DNA from: JACPLA01 sp035291905
GTDB lineage: Bacteria > Bacteroidota > Ignavibacteria > UBA10030
Assembly (NCBI GenBank): GCA_035291905.1
Contig: DATDRF010000145.1
Span: 1-53,213, forward strand
Direction of reading: 5' to 3'
Length of the DNA stretch: 53,213 nt
Under the pieces are notes generated by a model. That model was not told the DNA's origin, ran no database searches, and was given only the letters and a program-made list of their open reading frames with translations. Shown piece after piece: positions 20,296-27,944 of the stretch. The position numbers were made by a program, and so were the translations under genes. Every line of letters starts with the position of its first letter. The first letter of the stretch is position 1.

Positions 20296-21060
20296 TCAGG
20301 ATCCTGTGGCGGCCTTGACGATTTGGCTGAATGAGTCCGCCTTCAGGCAGGCTCCGCCGACCAGCGCCCCATCGATATTGGGCTGGGACAGGAGGCTCTT
20401 TGCGTTTTCAGGCTTCACGGATCCCCCGTATTGGATAACGACCTTTTCGGCTGTCGCCCAGGTGTGTAATTGTCCGATGAGTTTTCTGATAAGCTGATGT
20501 ACCTCCTCAGCCTGCTCGAGGGTTGCGGTCTTTCCGGTACCGATCGCCCATACAGGTTCATAGGCGATTATAGATTTCTCGACATCCGCGACCGCCATCT
20601 CCTTGAGGACGCCCTTTGTCTGGACGGAAACCACTTTCTCTGTCAAGTTCTTTTCCCGCTCTTCCAGAGTTTCACCAACACAGATAATCGGAATGAGTCC
20701 GGAGGCAAGTGCTTTTCGCGCTTTCTTGTTGATCAGGTCGTTGGTCTCAGCAAAGTACTGTCTCCTTTCGGAATGGCCGACAATAACGTAGCGACAGCCC
20801 ACCGACTTGAGCATTTTTGCGGAGATCTCTCCGGTAAAAGCCCCTTCATCTTCCGCGTACATGTTTTGCGCTCCCAGCCCTACCTGAGTTCCTTCGAGGA
20901 TACGCTGCGCAACGGCCAACGATGTGAATGGCGGACACACGATCACCTTGACTCCCGGGGGAAAATCGGACGAAGCCGACTTGATTCCCTGAAGTAATCC
21001 GACGGAGTCGTCGAGGTCTTTGTTCATTTTCCAATTGCCGGCAATGATTTTTGGTCGCAT
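20296..21060 (-). CDS. tpiA: Triosephosphate isomerase
   Basis: Interconverts dihydroxyacetone phosphate and glyceraldehyde 3-phosphate in glycolysis and gluconeogenesis. The 254-residue protein starts MRPKIIAGNWKMNKDL (Asn and Lys of the active site), has the catalytic His in VGHSERR, the catalytic Glu in AYEPVWAIGTG, and the phosphate-binding IQYGGSVKPEN and GALVGGACL. All active-site residues are present. It is followed by a 190-nt gap before the GH2-fold operon and preceded by a hairpin-rich gap of 377 nt. Confidence 0.97.
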   Translation of the reverse strand: MRPKIIAGNWKMNKDLDDSVGLLQGIKSASSDFPPGVKVIVCPPFTSLAVAQRILEGTQVGLGAQNMYAEDEGAFTGEISAKMLKSVGCRYVIVGHSERRQYFAETNDLINKKARKALASGLIPIICVGETLEEREKNLTEKVVSVQTKGVLKEMAVADVEKSIIAYEPVWAIGTGKTATLEQAEEVHQLIRKLIGQLHTWATAEKVVIQYGGSVKPENAKSLLSQPNIDGALVGGACLKADSFSQIVKAATGS

Positions 21061-21075
21061 GGTGTTTAGCCTTAT

Positions 21076-21437
21076 TTGAGACTGTGCGTTTCGAGTTTCG
21101 TAAGACTACGCCAGACTACGGCTTCGTCGGCAAGGGTTACGGGTTTCGAGTTAGTACTTCGTACTTTGAACTTTGAAGTTGGTCCAAGTTTCAGGTCCCG
21201 CCTAACAGTGGCGGGATCCCCGCCTGCCACTGAGAATCGCGTACGGCGGGCAGGCTCAATTTGGCATCTGCTCACTAAAAACGTTCGCAGGCCAAATTGG
21301 GGTTTCAGGTCTCAGTCTTCTGACCTCTGACCTCCCGTCCCGCTGTGCGGGACGAGGCTCGTCCTGACTTTGTCAGGACGGCTGACTTCTGAATTCCTGA
21401 TCCTAATCTAGCTCCTCGATTCTAGCTCCTGCTTTCC
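21076..21437. repeat. Gene-free gap with word tract and four stem-loops
   Basis: No gene is seen here. On the transcribed (minus) strand the DNA is made of short recurring words such as GTCAGAGGTCAGAAG, GTACGAAGTAC and AACTCGAAACCCGTAACCC. Four inverted repeats occur: 21196-21216 (7-bp arms), 21257-21265 with 21291-21299 (9-bp perfect arms, 25-nt loop), 21337-21353 (7-bp arms, 3-nt loop) and 21360-21380 (9-bp arms, 3-nt loop). They lie between the beta-barrel gene and tpiA and could act as terminators, RNA stabilisers or REP-like elements; none has a proper T-run. Confidence 0.75.
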
Positions 21438-22034
21438 TCAAAACTCAAATCCCGTCACAAATGCGACAGATCGATTCTGCATCGGGCTGCCGAAGACGGG
21501 CAGAGTGATTTTCTTCAGGCCAATGAAGACTCGCGTTTCCACAAACATCGAGCCATTCCCTACATCAATGCCAAATCCACCTCCAAGAAGGAGGCCGTAG
21601 TCAAAAATGCTCGTGCTGCCGTAGATATCCACGGCGACCGTTGTTAATCCGCTGTGTGTCTGGCTGGACGCCTGGAACATGCGGGATACCATTGGTCCTC
21701 CCATCATGTGGACTGACAGGCCGTTGGACTCGAGGAGTATGAATTCATATTCAGCAAGAACGGAGACGTCAAGGTATTCCAGTACAACAGAACTGGAGGT
21801 CGACATGTCCCCTCGCTGACTGTACGCGACCTCGGGCCTGACCGAAAGGCCTTCGACGAGGGGCGCTTTCGCGAAGATTCCGACATTCAGACGGGGGAGG
21901 AATCCTTCGCCATACCCTCGGGCAAACGCAGCAAGCCCGACTCCGACAAACGATCCTTTCGAGACCTGGACCTGTGAAAAGGACGACATCGAAATAATTC
22001 CGCAGAGCACTAAAACGACCATGGATTTCTTCAT
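21438..22034 (-). CDS. Small outer-membrane beta-barrel protein, function unknown
   Basis: A 198-residue protein starting MKKSMVVLVLCGIISMSSFS with a clear signal peptide, followed by alternating hydrophobic/polar strands and glycine-rich turns typical of an 8-strand porin-like barrel (PorT/OMP_b-brl type). The last residues TGFEF end in an aromatic residue, fitting a beta-barrel assembly signal. The start at 22034 was chosen because GGAGG lies 5 nt upstream; a longer open frame to 22136 has no such site and would bury the signal peptide. It is not recognised more precisely. It follows gatB with a word tract between. Confidence 0.75.
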   Translation of the reverse strand: MKKSMVVLVLCGIISMSSFSQVQVSKGSFVGVGLAAFARGYGEGFLPRLNVGIFAKAPLVEGLSVRPEVAYSQRGDMSTSSSVVLEYLDVSVLAEYEFILLESNGLSVHMMGGPMVSRMFQASSQTHSGLTTVAVDIYGSTSIFDYGLLLGGGFGIDVGNGSMFVETRVFIGLKKITLPVFGSPMQNRSVAFVTGFEF

Positions 22035-22136
22035 AGCATCCTCCAGTGCTGGTGGCAAGAACTGGATCCGGATTTCACGTGATATTCTGCAAATCGTGTT
22101 TTCTTGAATCCCGATTTCCAATTGTCCCGGACGCAT

Positions 22137-22213
22137 GAAATAGTCTGCTATACCTCATCTTCCTTCTGGATTCTGGATTCTGAATTCTTCATTCTTGATC
22201 AATCTCCTAGATT
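22137..22213. repeat. Short-word tract between gatB and the barrel gene
   Basis: On the minus (transcribed) strand this gap consists of words such as CAGAATCCAGAATCCAGAAG, AGAATGAAGAATTC and TTAGAATCTAGG. It belongs to the same degenerate family as the tracts near 21400, 23700, 33650 and 43930. No gene, hairpin or terminator is evident. Confidence 0.6.
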
Positions 22214-23665
22214 CTAACTTCTCCATTCCAGCTTCTTTCTCAGAATCTCATTCACCAATTTTGGATTCGCTTTTCCTCCCGTTGCCTTCAACACTTCCCC
22301 GACAAGGAATCCGAATACCTGCTTCTTCCCGCCGAGGAATTCTTCCGCCTGTTTTCGGTTTTCCGACAAGATCTTGTCGACCGCGGCTTCGATGGCAGTT
22401 GCGTCAGTTACCTGTGCAAGTCCCCTGCTCTTTACGATTGCCGAGGGCGAATCGGCCGACGTCAACATTCTCTCAAAAACCTCTTTTGCGATCTTCCCGC
22501 TGATCGTTCCATCGATCATCATGTGAATCATTTCGGCAAGCCGCTTCGGACGAACTGCAAACGAATCAATGGCGATATGTTGTTCTTTGACCACATGCAG
22601 AACCTCAGTCATGACCCAGTTGCTTGTCAACTTGATCGCCTCGGGACTCCTGGCAGGAAGATGCTGAAGCACGCCCTCAAAATAGTCGGCGAGCTCTTTC
22701 TCCGTTGTGAGGATATCCGCGTCGTATTTTGGAAGAGACAGTTCCTTCACATAACGATCCCGCCTGGCAGAGGGGAACTCCGGAAGTTGGGTACACACCC
22801 GGTCGATCCAATCCACCCCAACGTCCACCGGAACAAGGTCCGGCTCAGGGAAGTATCGGTAGTCATGTGCCTCTTCCTTTGATCGCATAGGAACAGCGAT
22901 CCCCTTCGAAGCATCCCAGAGGAGGGTTTCACCGACAATCTCTTCTCCATGGCCCAGGGCGTCGATTTGTCTCGCGATCTCGAACTCGAGGGCTTTCTCA
23001 ACGAAACGGAACGAATTCATATTCTTGAGTTCTGTTTTCGTACCAAACTCCGTTTCGCCCTGCTTTCTTACGGAAACATTCGCGTCGCATCGCAAACTCC
23101 CCTCCTCCATGTTCCCGTTGCAGATTCCCAGATACGTCACGATCTGCCGCATTCTCAACATGTACTCATGAGCTTCGCGGGGAGTGCGCAAATCAGGCTC
23201 GCTGACGATTTCAATGAGAGGCACGCCGCACCGATTGACATCGACCAATGTTGATGCACCGATATCGTGAATCGACTTCCCCGCATCTTCTTCCATATGG
23301 ATGCGGGCGATCCCGATTCTCTTCTTTGATCCATCCTTCAGATCGATTTCCACATATCCGTCCGTGCAGATCGGCTCTTCATACTGTGAAATCTGATAGC
23401 CCTTGGGAAGATCCGGATAGAAGTAGTTCTTTCTGGCGAACACCGACTGGCGGGCAATGGTGCAATTCGTCGCGAGCCCCATCCTGAGGACAAACTCAAC
23501 CACCTTCGCATTGAGAACAGGAAGGACTCCCGGAAGGCCAAGACAAACGGGACAGACGTTGGAGTTCGGTTCCTCTCCAAACGTGGTTGAGCACCCGCAG
23601 AACGCCTTCGACTCCGTGAGGAGCTGAGCGTGAACTTCAAGACCGATGATGGCTTCGTAGGACAA
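22214..23665 (-). CDS. gatB: Aspartyl/glutamyl-tRNA amidotransferase subunit B
   Basis: GatB is the kinase/amidotransferase subunit of GatCAB, which converts Glu-tRNA(Gln) and Asp-tRNA(Asn) to the amidated forms. The 483-residue protein begins SYEAIIGLEVHAQL and has the zinc-site cysteines in FCGCS and CPVCLGLPG, plus the family motifs KNYFYPDLPKGYQISQ, IHMEEDAGK and DVNRCGVPLIEIVSEPD, and a C-terminal YqeY-like tail domain. The start codon is TTG at 23665, where the family N-terminus begins; no ATG is available. The sequence just upstream is a word tract without a clear Shine-Dalgarno. gatA and gatC are not in the window. Confidence 0.96.
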   Translation of the reverse strand: MSYEAIIGLEVHAQLLTESKAFCGCSTTFGEEPNSNVCPVCLGLPGVLPVLNAKVVEFVLRMGLATNCTIARQSVFARKNYFYPDLPKGYQISQYEEPICTDGYVEIDLKDGSKKRIGIARIHMEEDAGKSIHDIGASTLVDVNRCGVPLIEIVSEPDLRTPREAHEYMLRMRQIVTYLGICNGNMEEGSLRCDANVSVRKQGETEFGTKTELKNMNSFRFVEKALEFEIARQIDALGHGEEIVGETLLWDASKGIAVPMRSKEEAHDYRYFPEPDLVPVDVGVDWIDRVCTQLPEFPSARRDRYVKELSLPKYDADILTTEKELADYFEGVLQHLPARSPEAIKLTSNWVMTEVLHVVKEQHIAIDSFAVRPKRLAEMIHMMIDGTISGKIAKEVFERMLTSADSPSAIVKSRGLAQVTDATAIEAAVDKILSENRKQAEEFLGGKKQVFGFLVGEVLKATGGKANPKLVNEILRKKLEWRS

Positions 23666-23800
23666 GATTGGTTCCGGGTTCCGAGTTACAGTTACGAGTC
23701 AGTACTTCGTCATTCGTACTTCGTACTTTTGAACTTCCGGAGGTCAGGGTTCTGCCCTTTGCCCTTTGCCCTTTGACCCTTGACTTTTGAGTTTCACCTC
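23666..23800. repeat. Short-word tract upstream of gatB
   Basis: Between sucC and gatB, the minus strand reads as repeated words: AAAGGGCAAAGGGCAAAGGG, then GTACGAAGTACGAATGACG, then AACTCGGAACCCGGAACC directly before the TTG start of gatB. Three tandem copies of a 7-bp unit (GGGCAAA) are visible. No gene or terminator is evident. Confidence 0.65.
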
Positions 23801-23802
23801 CC

Positions 23803-24966
23803 CTACGCAGCGATCGCCTGCGTCACCTTCTCCGCTGCCTCTTTGAGGCTCTCTGCCACGTGGAAACTCAGGCCGGAGTTCTTCAGGATCTCTGCGGCGA
23901 GGTCGGCATTCGTGCCCGCGAGCCGAATGACAATCGGGATATGCACGTCGACCTTTTTCGCAGCTTCCACCACACCCGTCGCGACCCGGTCGCATCGCAC
24001 AATGCCCCCGAAAATATTGATCAGAACGGCCTTCACGTGGGGATCCTTCAGAATGATCCGAAATCCTGCCTCGACCGTTTGGGCGCTTGCCCCACCGCCG
24101 ACGTCAAGAAAATTCGCAGGCATTCCGCCGGCAAGCTTGATGATATCCATTGTCGCCATCGCAAGCCCGGCCCCATTGACCATGCACCCGACATTACCGT
24201 CGAGTTTGATGTAGTTCAGGTTCGACTTTGTCGCCTCTACCTCCAGCGGATCTTCTTCGTCGATGTCGCGCATCTCCCGAATCTCCGGTTGACGATCGAG
24301 TGCGTTATCATCGAAATTCATTTTCGCGTCGAGGGCAAACACTTCGCCTTCCTTCGTAATGACGAGAGGATTGATCTCGGCAAGGGAGGCATCGGTGGCT
24401 TCGTATGCCTTATACAACGCTATCAGGAACTTCACTCCGTTCTTGAACGCGTCGCCTTTCAGGCCAAGGCCGAAGCAGAGTTGCCTCGCCTGGAAATTCT
24501 GAAGCCCGATTCCGGGGTCAACAGCCGCCTTGAGAATCTTTTCCGGAGTCTCCGCCGCTACCTTTTCGATTTCGACGCCTCCTTCTGTCGAAACCATGAC
24601 GACATTGCGTGATTGGGCCCGATCGAGCGTAATCCCGACGTACATTTCCTTTTCAATATTCATCCCCTGCTCGATGAGCAGCCGCTTGACGACCTTTCCT
24701 TCGGGTCCTGTCTGATGGGTCACAAGCGTCATCCCGAGGATCTCACCTGCACGCTGGCGTACCTCGTCAAGATTCCGTGCCAGTTTCACTCCGCCTCCTT
24801 TTCCCCGGCCACCCGCATGAATCTGCGCCTTCACCACCCAAACGCCTCCGCCGATTGACTGCGCGGCGCTTACCGCTTCGTCCACTGAAAACGCGACCTG
24901 GCCCTTCGGCAGTGCGACGTTGTACTTCCTTAAAATTTCTTTGCCCTGATATTCATGGATCTTCAT
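23803..24966 (-). CDS. sucC: Succinyl-CoA synthetase, beta subunit
   Basis: The ATP-grasp subunit of succinyl-CoA ligase in the TCA cycle. The 387-residue protein begins MKIHEYQGKEILRKYNVALP, has VVKAQIHAGGRGKGGGVKLA, the grasp-domain EINPLVIT and KMNFDDNAL, and the C-terminal CoA-ligase region with NIFGGIVRCDRVA. Nothing is missing. The usual partner sucD is not next to it, so in this genome the two subunits are encoded apart. It is followed by a word tract and gatB, and preceded by a palindromic element. Confidence 0.96.
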   Translation of the reverse strand: MKIHEYQGKEILRKYNVALPKGQVAFSVDEAVSAAQSIGGGVWVVKAQIHAGGRGKGGGVKLARNLDEVRQRAGEILGMTLVTHQTGPEGKVVKRLLIEQGMNIEKEMYVGITLDRAQSRNVVMVSTEGGVEIEKVAAETPEKILKAAVDPGIGLQNFQARQLCFGLGLKGDAFKNGVKFLIALYKAYEATDASLAEINPLVITKEGEVFALDAKMNFDDNALDRQPEIREMRDIDEEDPLEVEATKSNLNYIKLDGNVGCMVNGAGLAMATMDIIKLAGGMPANFLDVGGGASAQTVEAGFRIILKDPHVKAVLINIFGGIVRCDRVATGVVEAAKKVDVHIPIVIRLAGTNADLAAEILKNSGLSFHVAESLKEAAEKVTQAIAA

Positions 24967-25000
24967 GAAGACTCCTTCTCAATCTTGTCGAAACTGGAAA

Positions 25001-25078
25001 CGGAACGAAAGGGCTAAAGCCCTCATGTTGTCTTCTCTTTTTCCCCGGCCTGAAGGTCGGGGCAAGTTTGTTGTTCCG
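25001..25078. repeat. Y-shaped palindromic element (two hairpins inside an outer stem)
   Basis: An outer 6-bp stem, CGGAAC (25001-25006) with GTTCCG (25073-25078), encloses two hairpins: AGGGCTAAAGCCCT (25010-25023, 6-bp arms) and CCCCGGCCTGAAGGTCGGGG (25043-25062, 9-bp arms with one G-U). This can fold as a three-way junction in RNA or extrude as a cruciform. It lies between the zinc-ribbon gene and sucC and looks like a REP/BIME-type intergenic element. Confidence 0.7.
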
Positions 25079-25086
25079 AAGGGGTA

Positions 25087-25584
25087 CTAACTTTCCTCTT
25101 TCACTTCACCCGATTCCCATTCCCGAAGCACAACCTCGGCATTCAGGTACTCGGGAATCGGAACGAATACCTTCGCCGGCTTTCCGATATTGCTCCTCGA
25201 TTGGGCAGAATCACCGCCGCCATCCCATACAAAACCGATCGAGTTGAAGTTCTGTACTTGAACATGAAATTCCGCATTCTCAAGAACCGATTTCACAAGT
25301 CCCGCTTCGTTGATCTCCGACGATTGATAGATCTGCGCCCAATCCTGCTCAACGTTCACCGACTTGTGGTCTTTGCAGAAGCGTCGCCCCTCGCGGGAGC
25401 GCGTGCACTCCTTGCAGAGGACACGGTGGCAGATGATGCAGAGGGACTCCCCTTTGCGATCCGGATGATCCTCGCACTGAACCGGTTCGCTTTCGGCGAA
25501 CACGACTCCGCAGTGCGGACAGAAGTCGCTGTCCTTTGTGACCTCTTCACTGCAGGTCGGACATGGTACGTAGTTTTGCATCAT
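25087..25584 (-). CDS. Zinc-ribbon, B-box-type and DUF2007-like protein
   Basis: A 165-residue cytoplasmic protein. Residues 8-24 form a zinc ribbon (CPTCSEEV ... CPHCG), residues about 36-72 a B-box-like zinc finger (CEDH, CIICHRVLCKEC, CKDH), and the C-terminal half resembles the DUF2007 putative signal-transducing domain (AGLVKSVLENAEFHVQV, then KVFVPIPEYLNAEVVLREW). Function is unknown; the modules suggest protein binding or sensing rather than catalysis. It starts 7 nt after the pruA stop and so is almost certainly co-transcribed with it. Two adjacent ATG codons make the start uncertain by one residue. Confidence 0.75.
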   Translation of the reverse strand: MMQNYVPCPTCSEEVTKDSDFCPHCGVVFAESEPVQCEDHPDRKGESLCIICHRVLCKECTRSREGRRFCKDHKSVNVEQDWAQIYQSSEINEAGLVKSVLENAEFHVQVQNFNSIGFVWDGGGDSAQSRSNIGKPAKVFVPIPEYLNAEVVLREWESGEVKEES

Positions 25585-25591
25585 CCTCTCA

Positions 25592-27148
25592 TTACTTTAC
25601 TTTTTCGGCAATCGATTTCGCCTGAAGGAAGAGCAACAGATAGTCCCTGCCTCCTGCCTTGGAGTCCGTACCCGACATGTTGAATCCGCCGAAGGGGTGC
25701 ACTCCGACGAGGGCTCCGGTGATCTTTCTGTTCACGTAGAAATTCCCCGCATGAAACTCTCTCTTCGCCTTCTCGATCTTCTTTCGGTTCTTCGTCCACA
25801 CACCGCCGGTTAATCCGAATTCGGTGTTGTTCGCAATTTCAAGCGCGTGATCGAAATCGCGTGCCTTGATGACGGCAAGGACGGGACCGAAGACCTCCTC
25901 CTGTGCAATGGTGGCCTTGGGATCGACATCGGCAATGATCGTTGCCTGGACAAAGCTTCCCTGATCGCTTCCCTTCTTGCCGCCCGCAATGAGTCGGCCG
26001 CCTTCCTGAACTCCTTTCTGAATGTAGCTCAGAATTTTTTCCTGGGCGCCGCGGTTGATTACCGGGCCGAGGTAGTTGCCCGGGTCATCAGCGGAACCGA
26101 CTTTGATCTTCTCTGCCTTCTCTTTCAAAAGCCCGACAAACTTATCATAGACCTTATCGACAACAATCGCCCTGGAGGCAGCGGAACATTTCTGTCCCTG
26201 GAAGCCGAATGCCGAGGCGATCGTCGCCTGCGCGGCAACCTCAAGATCGGTCTGGTCGTCGATCACGATGGCGTCCTTTCCGCCCATTTCGGCCACGACG
26301 CGCTTCAGCCACCTCTGCCCCGGTTGTACTTTCGCCGCCAGCTCATAAATGTGTATCCCCACTTCTTTCGAGCCCGTGAAAGAGATGAAACGGGTCTTCG
26401 GGTGGGCCACCATCGTATCGCCCACAGCGCCGCCCGGGCCGCTCACGAAGTTGATCACTCCGGCCGGAACACCAACCTGACGCATGAGGTCGAAGAACAT
26501 CCATCCGGTGAGCGGGGAATCGCTTGAGGGCTTCAAGACAACCGTGTTGCCTGTAACGACAGCCGCAGAGACCATTCCTGTGAGGATCGCCAGGGCAAAA
26601 TTCCATGGGGGGACAACCACACCTGCGCCGAGCGGAATATAGACGAGCTCGTTTTTCTCCTGGGGATGCGAGACGACGGGCTGCGGAGCAGCATAGCGGA
26701 GCATCTCGCGGGCATAGAATTCAATGAAATCGATCGCCTCTGCCGTATCGGCGTCGGCTTCGGGCCAGGTTTTTCCGACCTCGTAAACCATCACCGCACT
26801 GAACTCATGCTTTCGTTTTTTCATGAGCTTTGCGGCTTTGAAGAGAAATTCAGTGCGTTTCTTCGCATCCACTGTCTTCCACTTCTCGAATGCAGCCGCG
26901 GCCGTCTCCACAGCGCGGGTCGCCAGCGCTGCGTCCGCCTTCTGAAAGACGCCGACGACTTCTGAAGAATTGGAGGGATTGTAGGATCTCAACTTGTCGT
27001 TCGTTTGGATTTCTTCACCCCCGATAACGATGGGATATTCCTTGCCAAACCAGGACCTGACCTTTGCCAGAGCCAGTTCCATTGCTTTTCGGTTTGCAGG
27101 TTTCGAGAAATCCGTCAGGGGTTCGTTCTTGAATTTCGGGATGGCCAT
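25592..27148 (-). CDS. pruA: L-glutamate gamma-semialdehyde (1-pyrroline-5-carboxylate) dehydrogenase
   Basis: Oxidises glutamate semialdehyde to glutamate with NAD+, the second step of proline degradation. The 518-residue stand-alone enzyme has Glu287 in VVAEMGGKD and the nucleophile Cys321 in GFQGQKCSAASR, plus the cofactor-site PWNFALAILTGM and SFTGSKEVG. The ATG at 27148 is preferred to an open frame reaching 27259, because GGAG lies 6 nt before it and MAIPKFKNEPLTDF matches the family N-terminus. No proline dehydrogenase is adjacent. The zinc-ribbon/DUF2007 gene follows closely. Confidence 0.94.
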   Translation of the reverse strand: MAIPKFKNEPLTDFSKPANRKAMELALAKVRSWFGKEYPIVIGGEEIQTNDKLRSYNPSNSSEVVGVFQKADAALATRAVETAAAAFEKWKTVDAKKRTEFLFKAAKLMKKRKHEFSAVMVYEVGKTWPEADADTAEAIDFIEFYAREMLRYAAPQPVVSHPQEKNELVYIPLGAGVVVPPWNFALAILTGMVSAAVVTGNTVVLKPSSDSPLTGWMFFDLMRQVGVPAGVINFVSGPGGAVGDTMVAHPKTRFISFTGSKEVGIHIYELAAKVQPGQRWLKRVVAEMGGKDAIVIDDQTDLEVAAQATIASAFGFQGQKCSAASRAIVVDKVYDKFVGLLKEKAEKIKVGSADDPGNYLGPVINRGAQEKILSYIQKGVQEGGRLIAGGKKGSDQGSFVQATIIADVDPKATIAQEEVFGPVLAVIKARDFDHALEIANNTEFGLTGGVWTKNRKKIEKAKREFHAGNFYVNRKITGALVGVHPFGGFNMSGTDSKAGGRDYLLLFLQAKSIAEKVK

Positions 27149-27325
27149 AATGCTCCTCGAGGTTGGATCAGTTGGTTCAGAATAGGATTTGAAATTAGCA
27201 GGAAATTGGCAGAAAATCCAGCAGCCCGTTCGTCGACGAACACCGACATGTCCGAACAACTTTCCTTTTGCAGATTAGAGATGAAAACGATATGATGGAA
27301 CTGCCATTCTTCATTGGGGGAAAAA

Positions 27326-27944
27326 ATGAAAAGGAAGGAATTCTATCGGCGCCATCTGCCGCATTATGTGCCGGACGAAGCAGATTACCACATTGTCTTT
27401 CGCCTGTCGGGCTCACTTCCTGCAAATGTCATTCAAGAGCTTCGTGGGGAAAGGGAAGAGTATCTCTTTCAAAAGAGGGGGAATCCCAACAAGCCTCGAA
27501 GAAATGCCGCCGCATTGTTCCGCAAATTCGACAGCCTCCTCAACAATCCATCCACAGGCCCCCGCTGGTTAGCGGATGCATATCGCCGAAATAGTCGCGG
27601 AGGCTATCCATTATCGCAACGGGAAGGTCTATGACCTCCATGCATTCACAATAATGCCGAACCACGTACATCTTGTGGCTTTCGTTCATCAACGAGACTC
27701 GCTGACGAGCAGCCTCTCTGACATCATGGAGAATCTGAAGTGGTACACTGCGTTGAAATCAAATGCTCTTTTGGATCGAAGAGGCGAATTCTGGCAACAT
27801 GAGAGTTACGACCACGTTGTTCGAAGCGGGGAGGAACTAGAACGAACCATTTGGTACGTACTAGAGAATCCAGTGAAGGCCGGTCTCGTTACGAGTTGGG
27901 AACAGTGGCCGTGGTCATACTGCAAACCTGAGTACCTCTGTTAG
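27326..27944 (+). pseudogene. REP-associated tyrosine transposase (TnpA_REP/RayT family), frameshifted
   Basis: Y1 HUH transposases of this family act on REP palindromes. The 5' part (from ATG 27326, with GGGGG just upstream) encodes MKRKEFYRRHLPHYVP ... TGPRWLAD, and the rest continues in another frame as HIAEIVAEAIHYRNGKVYDL to the TAG at 27942-27944. The switch lies near 27575 and removing one base there would restore a continuous protein of about 205 residues. The HUH motif PNHVHLV and the catalytic tyrosine region QHESYDHVVR are intact in the 3' part. It is the only plus-strand gene in a minus-strand region, as expected of an insertion. A sequencing or assembly error is the alternative. 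Confidence 0.85.
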
